Counted from the first letter of the stretch, positions 48,280 through 57,349 are shown. The stretch is 64,000 nucleotides of DNA from Streptomyces rhizosphaerihabitans (GCF_025399795.1 NZ_JAODTZ010000042.1:28146-92145), one strand, 5' to 3'. Notes: generated from the letters alone by a model not told the origin. Translations and numbers: made by a program.

Positions 48280-49704
48280 TCACACCGGAGCGGAGGACGG
48301 GGCCCCTTCCCCGGAGGTGACGTCGAGGGTGTTGAGGAGTGCGCGTTCGCCCGGGGTCAGAGGAGGCTCCGACAGAGGGGGCAGCGAAGGTCCGCCGAGG
48401 GCGGCCAGAATGGTCCCGGGGCGCAGCAGACGGGTGGGGCCCGCTTCGAGGCCGGTCACATCCCACAGGGCGGACGCGGCGACGTAGGAACCGGTTGCCG
48501 CCTTCGTGAGGCGGCGCGTGTACCGGCCGGCGACGCGGTCGACCGCGGTCCGCTTCCCGCCGCGGACTTCGGGATACATCGAGTCCTGGCTGACCGCGAT
48601 GCTCCACGCCGTCTCGACGATCGTGGCGGCGGCGCGCTGAACCCTGCGGGTCAGGCCGGGCGCGGCCGGGTCGGCGTGTTTCAGTTGCCGGCTGAGGGCC
48701 TGGGCGCCGAGCGCGGCCACCGACATGCCCTGTCCGTAAGCGGGGTTGAGAGTGGCGAGTGCGTCGCCGAGGACGATGAGGCCGTCCGGCCAGTCACGCG
48801 CCTTTTCCAGGTAGCGGCGGGAGTTGCTGGTGCTGTGGCTGACGACGACGTCGGTGAGCGGTTCGGCTCCGGAGATGAGTTGGCCCACGATGGGGTGAGG
48901 GAGGTCGAGGGTGTAGCGCAGGAAACCGTCCGGATCGGCCGGGGGTTCTCCACCTCGGGTACCTCCGAGACTCACCATCCAGCGGTTGCCCTCGATCGGG
49001 ACGATCAACGCGCTGCGGCCGGGCCGGGACAGATAGGGGTTGGCCTGCACCATGGTCAGGGGGAAGTCCTCCGCGCCCGGCGGGGTGCGGTAGATACGGG
49101 TCGCGTTGACGAGGCCCGTATCGACCCGTATCTCGTCTATGCCGGTGATACCGAGAGTGGTCAGCCAGGTGAGGATGCGTGAGCCGCGTCCGCCGGTGTC
49201 GACGACGATGTCGGCGTCGAGTTCCTCCGGTTCCGTGGGGGTGCCGATACGGACGCCGTGGACGCGCTGGGCGCTGCCGATCAGGTCCACCGCTTGCGCG
49301 GTGCGGATCGATACGTTGCCGGTGTTGTCCACGACCGCTGTTCGCACGGCCCAGTCCAGCAGTGCCCGACTGGCGGTGATCATGTGGTGGCTGCTGTGGC
49401 GCCAGCGGTGGAACCAGCCTTCCGGACTCAGGGCCACCATGCCGGAGCTGAGCGATATCTCGCGGGCGCCCGCGGCCAGGAGGTGCTCCCTGATGCTGAT
49501 CTTCGGCACCAGCTCTTCCATGGCCGCGAGGCCACCGGGCATCAGAAGGTGGGCGTGACGCCCTTGGGGGAGCCCCTTGCGATGTTCCGGCCCGTCGGGC
49601 AGCTCGTCGCGGTCGAGCACGATCACCTCGTCGACGACCGGGGACAGCGCCGCCGCCGCCATGACACCGCCCAGTCCGGCTCCGATGACGACAGCTCTAC
49701 TCAT
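48280..49704 (-). CDS. FAD-dependent monooxygenase/oxidoreductase
   Basis: A 474-residue flavoprotein with the N-terminal dinucleotide motif AVVIGAGLGGVMAAAAL (residues 4-20), the second FAD motif LIVLGDALATLNPAYGQGMS (about 318-337), and a mid-region D-G-type motif (DADIVVDTGGRGSR). The pattern is that of group A aromatic hydroxylases/epoxidases. It is the last gene of a four-gene minus-strand operon with two MAB_1171c-type membrane proteins and an HExxH protein. The substrate is unknown. Confidence 0.83.
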   Translation of the reverse strand: MSRAVVIGAGLGGVMAAAALSPVVDEVIVLDRDELPDGPEHRKGLPQGRHAHLLMPGGLAAMEELVPKISIREHLLAAGAREISLSSGMVALSPEGWFHRWRHSSHHMITASRALLDWAVRTAVVDNTGNVSIRTAQAVDLIGSAQRVHGVRIGTPTEPEELDADIVVDTGGRGSRILTWLTTLGITGIDEIRVDTGLVNATRIYRTPPGAEDFPLTMVQANPYLSRPGRSALIVPIEGNRWMVSLGGTRGGEPPADPDGFLRYTLDLPHPIVGQLISGAEPLTDVVVSHSTSNSRRYLEKARDWPDGLIVLGDALATLNPAYGQGMSVAALGAQALSRQLKHADPAAPGLTRRVQRAAATIVETAWSIAVSQDSMYPEVRGGKRTAVDRVAGRYTRRLTKAATGSYVAASALWDVTGLEAGPTRLLRPGTILAALGGPSLPPLSEPPLTPGERALLNTLDVTSGEGAPSSAPV

Positions 49705-49718
49705 GGTGCTCCTTGAAT

Positions 49719-50897
49719 TCAGTCATGGGATGCGGTCACCGATCCCCGACGGGCTGCGGCGACGACGGGCGATTGCCCCAGCGCCTGGGCGAGTTCGACC
49801 AGTTCCGTTGTGCCGACGGCGTCAGTGGCGTGCAGGCGGTAGGTGCTGGGTTCCTTGAGTTCGTGGTCGACGGGGGCGGCCGCCTGACGCGCGGCGTCGG
49901 CGAGCATGGCTGCCTCCGCTATCACGCGGGCCTGGCTGGGGGTGTTGCCTTCGCCGAGCGCCGTCGCCAGCGAGATCCGGCGCACCCGGTCGTCGAACAG
50001 GGGAGCCAGGGCGAGGAGCGCGTCATGGATGGAGACCTCCAGCCATTGGAGCCGCGCGTACGGGAGTTCCCACCAGGAGGGCGAGGGTTTCGGCGCGGTC
50101 GCCGCCCATCGAACTTCCATCCACAGCGGTGTCAGCCTGCGGTAGTCGTTCAGACTGCGCCAGTGGGTGATGGCCGGTGGCAGGAGCCGGGGGAGCGTGA
50201 AGCCGGCGGAGCAGAACAGTGCGCCGAGGGAGACCACGGGCGGGGCGACGGTTGTCGAGAGGAAGTCCAGGTCGTGGCTCAGCCAGCGCGCCACGACAGC
50301 GGTGGTCTTGGCGATCTCGAAGCCGACGATGTCCAGCAGCAGGCCGAGGAGTATGAGGCGAAGTCCCGTGCGGAGCGGGCCCGTTACCTCACCCAGCCAT
50401 CTCAGGCACACGGCGCTCATCACCACGACGCAGGCGCCGTGGCCGACCAGGTACAGCACGATCATCTCGCGCATGTACGGCGTGTTCGCATAGTAGGTGT
50501 CGAGATCGTTGAGTCTCTCGGTGGGCGCGTCCGCCAGCGAGAACAGGACGATGATGGCGGCGATCAGCAGGCCGAAGACGACGATGCTGTGCCGCGTGCC
50601 GCGCCTGACCCGTTCGGGTGGACCGCCTCTCCACTGGATCAGCAGAATGGTCAGGGAGCAGCTGTAGGCGGAGATCATGCTGTACGTCAGCGGGGCGCCG
50701 AAGTTGGGTATGCCCGTCAGACGGTTGACCGCCGCCAGGGTCACGGGCGCGGAGCACGTGAAGCACAGTGCGCCGATCGAGACCGCCGCGCACGTGGATG
50801 CCGTCAGCGGATTGCGCAGCGCCGCACGCGGTCGGCGGAACAGCAGGACGGCCGATAAGGCTAAGAGACCGGCGGCCAGGTATACGACAAGGCTCAT
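49719..50897 (-). CDS. MAB_1171c-family membrane protein (copy A)
   Basis: A 392-residue protein with seven or eight hydrophobic segments in its first 245 residues and a soluble helical C-terminus (about 250-392). It is a paralogue of the next gene upstream: both share Y-x-x-NTP/VTPF followed by MIVLYL, and the fourth-helix pattern KTTAVVARW / KLTAVVARW. The family is annotated as a putative transporter without evidence. The ATG at 50897 has GGAG 9 bases upstream. It lies 14 bases from the flavin monooxygenase start, so they are co-transcribed. Confidence 0.78.
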   Translation of the reverse strand: MSLVVYLAAGLLALSAVLLFRRPRAALRNPLTASTCAAVSIGALCFTCSAPVTLAAVNRLTGIPNFGAPLTYSMISAYSCSLTILLIQWRGGPPERVRRGTRHSIVVFGLLIAAIIVLFSLADAPTERLNDLDTYYANTPYMREMIVLYLVGHGACVVVMSAVCLRWLGEVTGPLRTGLRLILLGLLLDIVGFEIAKTTAVVARWLSHDLDFLSTTVAPPVVSLGALFCSAGFTLPRLLPPAITHWRSLNDYRRLTPLWMEVRWAATAPKPSPSWWELPYARLQWLEVSIHDALLALAPLFDDRVRRISLATALGEGNTPSQARVIAEAAMLADAARQAAAPVDHELKEPSTYRLHATDAVGTTELVELAQALGQSPVVAAARRGSVTASHD

Positions 50898-50961
50898 GGG
50901 TGAGAACTCCGTTCGGCGCCCCGCGCGGTGGAGGACGGCGCCGGTGCTGTCGGTGTGTGGT

Positions 50962-52140
50962 TCAAAAGGCACCCCTGGCGGCCGAACCGCGGTGTACGCG
51001 GGTGTCCTCGACGACGCCGGACGCGGAGAGGGCCGCGGCGATGCGCACGAGAGCGGAGGCATCCGGCGCCGGGGGCCTGCGGCCGGCCCCGCGCGAGGAG
51101 ACGGGGACATGCGGCCCGTCGCGCTCCTCCCGCACGGCCGCGGCGATGATCGCCGCCCAGCCGGCGGCCTGGGCCCGCTCCCGGTCGCCCGTCGCGTGCA
51201 GGACTGCGTCATGAGTCCGTTCGTACAGATCACGGTCGAACAGCGCGTCGAGGTAGCTCAGCGCGTTGTGAATGCTGGTCTGGCGCCACATCAGCAGGGT
51301 GGCGGGGGAGGACGGCCGTGGGCGCGGCAGCCGTAGATTGCGATGGGAGAGTACGTCGTCCAGCTCCCGTTCGAGCGGCGCCAGGCGCACGTAGGCGCGC
51401 CAGGAGAGGAACCAGGCCGTCAGGCTCGGCCCGGCCCAGGGGATGAGGATCCCCACGACCGTCAGCAGAGCGCTGAGGCCCGCCAGTCCGGGCGAGACCT
51501 CTGTGCCGAGCGCCGACCAGTCCGGCCCGCACCAGCGAGCGACGACGGCCGTGAGTTTGGAGACGCTGTAGCCGGCACCGACCACCGTGCCCGCCCCCAT
51601 GGTCAGCAGCCCGACGCGGAGCCGGCCGTGGACCTCGCGCGCCCAGCGCAGTGACCACAGCGCGGTGGTCACGACGGCGGTCAGATGGGCGAGCAGATAC
51701 AGCACGATCATCTCGGCGATGAAAGGGGTCACCGCGTAGTACGTGTCGAAGTCGGTGCGGCGCTCCACGGACGCGCCCCCGAGCGCGAACAACGCGGCGA
51801 TGACGAGGAGTACGACGCAGTAGCCGCCCATCAGGCGGCGGGTGATCCGGCGGACGTTCGGTCCGCCCTTCCAGAAGACGACGAGGACCAGCGACATGGC
51901 GCTGTACGCGGTGATGGTGGCGTAGGTCACCAGCGCGGCGAGATTCGGTACCCCGCTGATGCGGTTGATCGCCCCCACCGTGGGAGGTGCGCCGAGGAGG
52001 AAGCACAGACCGGCGAGAGCCATGACCGCACAGATGACGCGCAGGATGGGATCACGCCAGTGGCGTACGAGATCGGGCGCCCGCACGGTCACGCCGAGCC
52101 ACAGCACACCGCAGCTCACGTAGTTGATCAGGCCGCTCAT
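50962..52140 (-). CDS. MAB_1171c-family membrane protein (copy B)
   Basis: A 392-residue paralogue of copy A, identical in length. There are seven or eight hydrophobic segments, then a soluble C-terminal half with TSIHNALSYLDALFDRDLYE, comparable to VSIHDALLALAPLFDDRV in copy A. Its ATG overlaps the stop of the HExxH gene (52137-52140), so the two are translationally coupled. Such coupling suggests the protease-like protein and the membrane protein work together. Confidence 0.78.
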   Translation of the reverse strand: MSGLINYVSCGVLWLGVTVRAPDLVRHWRDPILRVICAVMALAGLCFLLGAPPTVGAINRISGVPNLAALVTYATITAYSAMSLVLVVFWKGGPNVRRITRRLMGGYCVVLLVIAALFALGGASVERRTDFDTYYAVTPFIAEMIVLYLLAHLTAVVTTALWSLRWAREVHGRLRVGLLTMGAGTVVGAGYSVSKLTAVVARWCGPDWSALGTEVSPGLAGLSALLTVVGILIPWAGPSLTAWFLSWRAYVRLAPLERELDDVLSHRNLRLPRPRPSSPATLLMWRQTSIHNALSYLDALFDRDLYERTHDAVLHATGDRERAQAAGWAAIIAAAVREERDGPHVPVSSRGAGRRPPAPDASALVRIAAALSASGVVEDTRVHRGSAARGAF

Positions 52141-52643
52141 CGTCGTGTCCCGCGATAGTTGAGGGCAGCCCCGATACGGCTGGCGACATCGTCGGCGCTG
52201 TCGGCCCCGGACGAGAAGACGGAGTGGTCCGATGCCTCCAGCAGTGCCCTGAGACGTCGTCCGACCAGCATGCCGAACCGATCGGCCTCCTGCTCGGCCC
52301 GCAGACTGAAATCGGTTCGGGCGGCGGCTGGTCGGGCGCGGTGGGAGACGTCCGGCTGGTGAGGTGGCGCCGCGTCCCCCTGGCTCATGTGCCACACCTC
52401 GTGCCCGAAGATCACGATCTGGTGCCACACGGCGGCGCGTTCTTCGATGATGACGTCGTCATGGGTGTCACGTTCGAGCCAGAGCCCGGTCGCGGTGTGC
52501 GGGGGGAAGGCCGCCTTGTGGACGACGACTTCGCGCCCCCGCCACTGGTTGACCGACGTGACCAGTGCGGCGAACAGCTCCTCGGGGTCCGCGGGAAGGC
52601 TCACCCGGATGGGATCGATGAGTGCGTCGGCGAGCCTGCGCAT
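52137..52643 (-). CDS. ImmA/IrrE-like HExxH protein
   Basis: A 168-residue protein with the zinc-metalloprotease motif FGHEVWHMSQGD (His 81, Glu 82, His 85) and a downstream Glu-rich helix RAEQEADRFG that could supply the third ligand. This is the layout of ImmA/IrrE and of so-called toxin components linked to XRE regulators. ATG 52643 is chosen (MRRLADALIDPI) with a GGAAAAGAGAG site; the frame extends further upstream without support. In phage and ICE systems ImmA cleaves a partner repressor. No XRE gene is next to it here. Confidence 0.78.
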   Translation of the reverse strand: MRRLADALIDPIRVSLPADPEELFAALVTSVNQWRGREVVVHKAAFPPHTATGLWLERDTHDDVIIEERAAVWHQIVIFGHEVWHMSQGDAAPPHQPDVSHRARPAAARTDFSLRAEQEADRFGMLVGRRLRALLEASDHSVFSSGADSADDVASRIGAALNYRGTRR

Positions 52644-53218
52644 CTCTCTTTTCCTACGCACCGTTCTCCCCGTGGTCTCTTCCGGTTCCGGGCGGTACGA
52701 GGCTGTGGCCGAGGCGCACAAGGACGGTGCCCGGTCGATGGTGTTCGCGGTGTCCCGAGCTGTACGTCACCTCGGCCGACCCTGTGGGCCCCACCCGCCG
52801 GACGGCGCGGGACGTGCGGCCCCGGGCAGCCGTGACGTGCGCGGGAAATCAAGCCGTCGACGCTCGACAGCGTCGGACAGCCGCTCTCGACGGCCGGTCG
52901 CGCGGCTGTTGTGCTCCAGTGTTTCGGCCAGTTGGCCACAAACATCCGCTGCCACCGAGCGATCTCCAAGGCGCGTGTAGAGATGAGGAGTTGACGTCCC
53001 CGCGAGACTATCCGGCCGCGCCCGGGTTGTTAAGTTTTCCTTGCGTCTCCCGGCGGGACGAGTCCGGGTCCGACGGTGCGACGTGCGGCGCCGGCTGGGA
53101 CGCGGTCATGTCGAGTTCCGTGCCCTTGCTTCAGCCGCTGCCGGTGAGGGTTGGTGACTGCTGCCTTTTGACTGCGTGTGGGGGTGTTTGGGCGTGCGTG
53201 GGTGAGTGCTGGTGACGT
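52644..53218. other. 575-base divergent gap between the HExxH operon and the TnpB-related gene
   Basis: No supported gene. Position 53028-53042 has an AT-rich tract (GTTGTTAAGTTTTCC) suitable for a promoter. From about 53130 to the next gene the plus strand becomes strikingly poor in A and rich in G and T, unlike coding DNA here, and could hold a structured RNA. Confidence 0.5.
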
Positions 53219-54979
53219 TTGTCTGCATGGGGGTGCGGGTGGGAACGGGAGTTCTTGTCTCGAAGGGGTGACCTTTGCGGATGGTGGTCGTTGGGTGGGG
53301 TGACGGGGCGGTTGGTCCGGTTTGGGCTGGGGGTGAGCGGGTTGGGTGGTGCGGGCGGGTTGCGGGTGGTGGGGGCGTCGTTCGTGGTGCCCGGTCCGTC
53401 GGGTGTGGCGGTCCGGGACCGGCTCAAGGCCCTGACCGCCCAGGACGAGACGGTGCTGCGGCTGGTCGGTGACCATCTGGGTTCGCTGGCATCGGGGGAC
53501 CTCAAGGCGCGGTGTGCGGCCGGTCTGGAGCACGACAACGAGTCCTGGGCGTCGCGCAAGCGGGTGCTGACGGGTGAGTCGTCGTCGCGGTGGGCGGGGT
53601 CGTTGACGAAGGCCACGCATGATCAGTGGGCGTTGGCCCGGCGCGGCCAGGCAGCGCACATCCAGCAGCTCGAGGCCGGGGTGAACACGATCCGGCACCG
53701 GCTGTCATTGCCGCTCGGCGAGAGGGGTTCGAAGCGGGCGGCGGGTGGTTATCGCAGTCGGCGGGAGTGGCATGCCAAGACGCGTCGGCTGCGGGTGCTG
53801 GAGGACCGGCTGGAGCGGACGCGGGCCGACTGGGCGGCCGGGCGGGTGCGGGTGGTGCGGGGCGGTAAGCGGCTGCTGAACACCCGCCATCACCTGGAAG
53901 AGGCCCAGCTCACCGAGGAAGGGTGGCGAGCCCGGTGGGAAGCGTCGCGCCGTTTCCTGCGGGCGGACGGCGAGAGCGGGAAGCGGTACGGCAACGAGAC
54001 CATCCGCATCAGCCCCGACGGGCAGGTCAGCATCAAACTCCCGGCCCCGCTCGCCCACCTCGCCAACGCCCCGCACGGCCGTTACGTCCTCACCGCGCGG
54101 GTGTCGTTCGCGCACCGGGGCGAGACATGGCGGGATCGGGTCGGGGCGAACCGGGCGGTGGCCTACCGCATCCACGAGGACACCGGCCGGGCCCGCTGGT
54201 ACCTGACCGCCTCCTGGACCATCCCACCCGCCCCCATCGTGCCCCTGACCGCCATCCGGGCCGGTGGCCTGATCGGCGTGGACACCAACGCCGACCACCT
54301 GGCGGCCTGGCGGCTCGACGTGCACGGCAATCCGGTCGGCGCCCCGCGCCGCTTCGACTACGACCTGTCCGGCACCGCCGACCACCGCGACGCACAGGTA
54401 CGCCACGCGCTGACCCGCCTGCTGCACTGGGCCACCCGCCACCATTTGGCGATCGCGGTGGAGGACCTCGACTTCACCGCCGAGACCAGCCGGGAGAAAC
54501 ACGGCCGCCGCAAACACTTCCGCAGGCTGATCTCCGGCATGCCCGTCGCCCGGCTGCGCGCCCGCCTGGTGTCGATGGCCGCCGAACTCGGCATCCCGCT
54601 GGTCGCGGTCGACCCCGCCTACACCAGCAGGTGGGGTGCCCAGCACTGGCAGAAACCCCTCACCAGCACCACCAGAAAGACCACCCGGCACGATGCTGCC
54701 GCCGTGGCGATCGGAAGGCGCGCCCTGGGGCACCCGGTCAGGCGTCGGACGGCACCGCCCCGTACCCACCAGCGTGATGGGTACGGGCATCGGACCGTCC
54801 AGGCCCGACCGGGCTCCCCGGGGCGTGAGGAACTCCGCCCCCGCGTTCCCGGACCACGGACACGATCCGTGCCGCCCGGACGCGGAGCGAACGCGGGCAA
54901 CCAGAACGCCCAACACCGTCCGGGGCGTTCGGCCGAGCAGGGGTCCTGGCAACAGGACTCACTCCCGCTCAGTCTCTAG
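53219..54979 (+). CDS. TnpB-related RuvC-type nuclease without zinc ribbon
   Basis: A protein of up to 586 residues. The C-terminal half has a TnpB-like RuvC fold: GVDTNADHLAAWRLD (Asp about 355), IAVEDLDF (Glu about 415) and TRHDAAAVAIGRRALGHPV (Asp about 492). All three catalytic acids are retained. The TnpB zinc ribbon is absent: between AVDPAYTSRWG and TRHDA there is only QHWQKPL and a short Thr/Lys stretch. The N-terminal half is basic and helical. The start is uncertain (TTG 53219 used; GTG 53299 or later possible), and the first 60 residues have odd Gly/Val-rich composition. No insertion-sequence ends or TnpA are seen, so it may be a domesticated TnpB relative. Confidence 0.78.
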   Translation: MSAWGCGWEREFLSRRGDLCGWWSLGGVTGRLVRFGLGVSGLGGAGGLRVVGASFVVPGPSGVAVRDRLKALTAQDETVLRLVGDHLGSLASGDLKARCAAGLEHDNESWASRKRVLTGESSSRWAGSLTKATHDQWALARRGQAAHIQQLEAGVNTIRHRLSLPLGERGSKRAAGGYRSRREWHAKTRRLRVLEDRLERTRADWAAGRVRVVRGGKRLLNTRHHLEEAQLTEEGWRARWEASRRFLRADGESGKRYGNETIRISPDGQVSIKLPAPLAHLANAPHGRYVLTARVSFAHRGETWRDRVGANRAVAYRIHEDTGRARWYLTASWTIPPAPIVPLTAIRAGGLIGVDTNADHLAAWRLDVHGNPVGAPRRFDYDLSGTADHRDAQVRHALTRLLHWATRHHLAIAVEDLDFTAETSREKHGRRKHFRRLISGMPVARLRARLVSMAAELGIPLVAVDPAYTSRWGAQHWQKPLTSTTRKTTRHDAAAVAIGRRALGHPVRRRTAPPRTHQRDGYGHRTVQARPGSPGREELRPRVPGPRTRSVPPGRGANAGNQNAQHRPGRSAEQGSWQQDSLPLSL

Positions 54980-54985
54980 GAACGG

Positions 54986-55924
54986 TCAGTGGCAGAGTCT
55001 CGCCTCGTGTTCCGCGTGTCCGCTCGGCTCCAGCTGGAACGTGCAGTGCTCGACGTCGAAGTGGACGCCGAGGCAGCCCTGGAGTTCGTGAAGGACCTTC
55101 TCGTGGCCGATCGCGTTCAGGACGTCGGAGCTGACGACCACGTGCGCGGAGAGGACCGGCATGCCGGACGTGATGGTCCAGGCGTGAAGGTCGTGGATGT
55201 CCTCGACACCGTCGAGGGCCAGGATGTGAGCGCGCACGTCCGCCATGTCGACCCCTTTGGGTGCCGCCTCCAGGAGCACGTCGAGCGTCTCCTGGAGCAG
55301 CTTCCAGGTGCGCGGGACGATCATCAGCGCGATGGCGATCGAGGCGATCGGGTCCGCCGCCTGCCAGCCGGTGGTCATGATCACCACCGCGGCGAGGATG
55401 ACCGCCACCGAGCCCAGCGCGTCCGCCGCCACCTCCAGGAAGGCACCCCGCACATTCAGGCTGTCCTTCTGCCCGCGCATCAGCAGCGTCAGCGAGATCG
55501 TGTTGGCGACCAGACCGAACACGCCGAACGCGATAGTCAGTCCGCCCCTGGTGTCCGCGGGCGTCACGAAGCGCTGGATCGCCTCGACGAGCACATAGCC
55601 GCCGACGACGAGCAGCAGCAGACAGTTGGCGAGCGCGGCGAGGATCTCGGCCCGCGCGTAGCCGAAGGTGCGCTTCTCGCTCGGCGGGCGTGCCGCGAAG
55701 TGGATCGCGAGCAGGGCCATGCCCAGCCCCAGCGCGTCCGTCGCCATGTGCGCCGCGTCCGCGACGAGCGCGAGCGAGTCGGCGAGCAGACCGCCGAAGA
55801 TCTCGACGACCATGACGGTGAGCGTGATCGCCAGCGCGACGCGCAGCCGCCCGCGGTACGCGGCTGTCGCCGTACCGGTCGGGGGAGCGCCGTGCGCGTG
55901 CCCGTGGTCGTGCCCAGCCCCCAT
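54986..55924 (-). CDS. Cation diffusion facilitator (CzcD/ZitB-like zinc exporter)
   Basis: A 312-residue CDF protein with six membrane segments. The cation site is visible in DSLALVADAAHMATDALG (HxxxD pattern, helix 2) and EVAADALGSVAV (helix 5). A His-rich N-terminus (GHDHGHAHG) and a cytoplasmic C-terminal domain with DIHDLHAWTITSGMPVLSAH follow. It exports Zn2+ or related metals in exchange for protons. Its stop lies 6 bases from the end of the convergent TnpB-related gene. No metal regulator is adjacent. Confidence 0.9.
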   Translation of the reverse strand: MGAGHDHGHAHGAPPTGTATAAYRGRLRVALAITLTVMVVEIFGGLLADSLALVADAAHMATDALGLGMALLAIHFAARPPSEKRTFGYARAEILAALANCLLLLVVGGYVLVEAIQRFVTPADTRGGLTIAFGVFGLVANTISLTLLMRGQKDSLNVRGAFLEVAADALGSVAVILAAVVIMTTGWQAADPIASIAIALMIVPRTWKLLQETLDVLLEAAPKGVDMADVRAHILALDGVEDIHDLHAWTITSGMPVLSAHVVVSSDVLNAIGHEKVLHELQGCLGVHFDVEHCTFQLEPSGHAEHEARLCH

Positions 55925-56013
55925 GAAAGCCGCCTCCCGTTTCTGTTCGGTTCATACAGTCAACTACGGGCGGGGGGTACCGGGCAACGCTGCACTGAAC
56001 ACCGTTGTCATAT

Positions 56014-56048
56014 GCTCTGACCTGCGGAAACGATTCGCAGGTCAGAGC
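56014..56048 (-). terminator. Hairpin terminator of galE
   Basis: GCTCTGACCTGCG (56014-56026) and CGCAGGTCAGAGC (56036-56048) form a perfect 13-bp stem with a 9-base loop, 11 bases beyond the galE stop on the minus strand. Confidence 0.8.
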
Positions 56049-56058
56049 ACCGGCAAGA

Positions 56059-57039
56059 TCATGTGACTGTGATCCCGGGATGGTGCTGCAGCCAGCCGCG
56101 CCAGGCCGACTCCACCATCTCGCGCACCTCGCGCCGCGCGCCCCAGCCCAATTGCTCGGCGGCCAGGGCGGCCGAGGCGACCGCGCGCGGGGCGTCGCCG
56201 GGGCGGCGCGGCTCGACGACCGGCACGCTGGTGCTCCCGGTGACCTCGGCGATGAGCGCCATCAGCTCCCGCACGGAGACCCCCTCGCCGCGGCCGATGT
56301 TCACCGTCAGATCACCGCTCGCGCTCTCTGCCAGCTGCCGGGCCGCCGCGAGATGTGCCTCGGCGAGGTCGGCGACATGGATGTAGTCGCGTACACAGGT
56401 GCCGTCCGGCGTCGGATAGTCGTCGCCGAAGATCCGCGGGGCCTCGCCGCGGGTGAGGCGGTCGAACACCATCGGGATGATGTTGAAGATCCCGGTGTCG
56501 GCGAGCTCCGGCGAGGCCGCGCCCGCCACGTTGAAGTAGCGCAGGCACACGGTGGAGATACCGTGCGCCCGGCCCGTCGCCCGCACCAGCCACTCGCCGG
56601 CGAGCTTCGTCTCGCCGTAGGGGCTCATAGGGGCGCAGGGAGTGCCCTCCGTGATGAGGTCCACATCCGGGTTGCCGTAGACGGCCGCCGACGAGGAGAA
56701 CACGAAGCGTTTGACACCCGCCCCGGCCACCGCCTCCAGGAGCGTCGCGAGGCCGCCCACGTTGTCCTGGTAGTAGAGCGTCGGCTCGGCCACCGACTCA
56801 CCGACCTGCTTGCGCGCGGCGAGATGCACCACACCCGTCACCGCGTGCTCCGCCAGGACCCGCTTGAGCAGATCACCGTCCAGCGACGACCCCTGGACGA
56901 GGGGAATGCTCTCCGGAAGCCGGTTCGGTACCCCGGACGACAGGTCGTCGAGGGCGACGACCCGCTCCCCGGCCTCCGCCATCGCCCGCGCCACATGTGC
57001 CCCGATGTACCCGGCTCCGCCTGTGATCAGCCATGTCAT
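56059..57039 (-). CDS. galE: UDP-glucose 4-epimerase
   Basis: A 326-residue extended SDR that interconverts UDP-glucose and UDP-galactose. It has the N-terminal ITGGAGYIGAHVARAM, the catalytic pattern SSSAAVYG with YGETK (about 147-151), and CLRYFNVAGA, RDYIHVADLAEAH and LNIGRGEGVSV-type blocks. The length is normal for GalE. ATG 57039 is used; the frame extends to a TTG two codons upstream. It diverges from the wall-polymer operon and could supply galactose for it. Confidence 0.9.
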   Translation of the reverse strand: MTWLITGGAGYIGAHVARAMAEAGERVVALDDLSSGVPNRLPESIPLVQGSSLDGDLLKRVLAEHAVTGVVHLAARKQVGESVAEPTLYYQDNVGGLATLLEAVAGAGVKRFVFSSSAAVYGNPDVDLITEGTPCAPMSPYGETKLAGEWLVRATGRAHGISTVCLRYFNVAGAASPELADTGIFNIIPMVFDRLTRGEAPRIFGDDYPTPDGTCVRDYIHVADLAEAHLAAARQLAESASGDLTVNIGRGEGVSVRELMALIAEVTGSTSVPVVEPRRPGDAPRAVASAALAAEQLGWGARREVREMVESAWRGWLQHHPGITVT

Positions 57040-57211
57040 GGACAACCACCCTATGCGGGTCCGGCGCCATGTCCGGCGTGCCCTTTTTCGGTGGTGCGCC
57101 GGGTGTCATGCCCCGTGCCGGGAATGCGCCGGTCTGCGAACGCGCGTTTGTGGCCTGGCCCCGGAATCCCCGATGATGATCGCGGCGCCCGCAGGACAAA
57201 ATCGGTTGATC

Positions 57212-57259
57212 GGGCCGTGAACGGGCGGTGAACGCCTGCTTCCGTTCATCCGATAGCCT
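57212..57259 (+). promoter_or_regulatory. PHO-box-like direct repeats and promoter of the wall-polymer operon
   Basis: Read on the minus strand, GTTCACCGCCC and GTTCACGGCCC form two 11-bp direct repeats (57233-57212) close to the Streptomyces PhoP-box unit GTTCACCCGNC; a third, weaker unit (GATCAACCGAT) may follow. TAGCCT (57254-57259) fits the -10 pattern for rightward transcription, so the boxes overlap the -35 region. The rest of the 57040-57349 gap has no gene. Confidence 0.5.
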
Positions 57260-57349
57260 CTGCCGACATGCCGCCGGGGCCGCCGCCGCGGACCGGGGGC
57301 CATCCCATCACGCACACGCCGGACGCCAGGTCGCGCCGGCACTCAGGGA

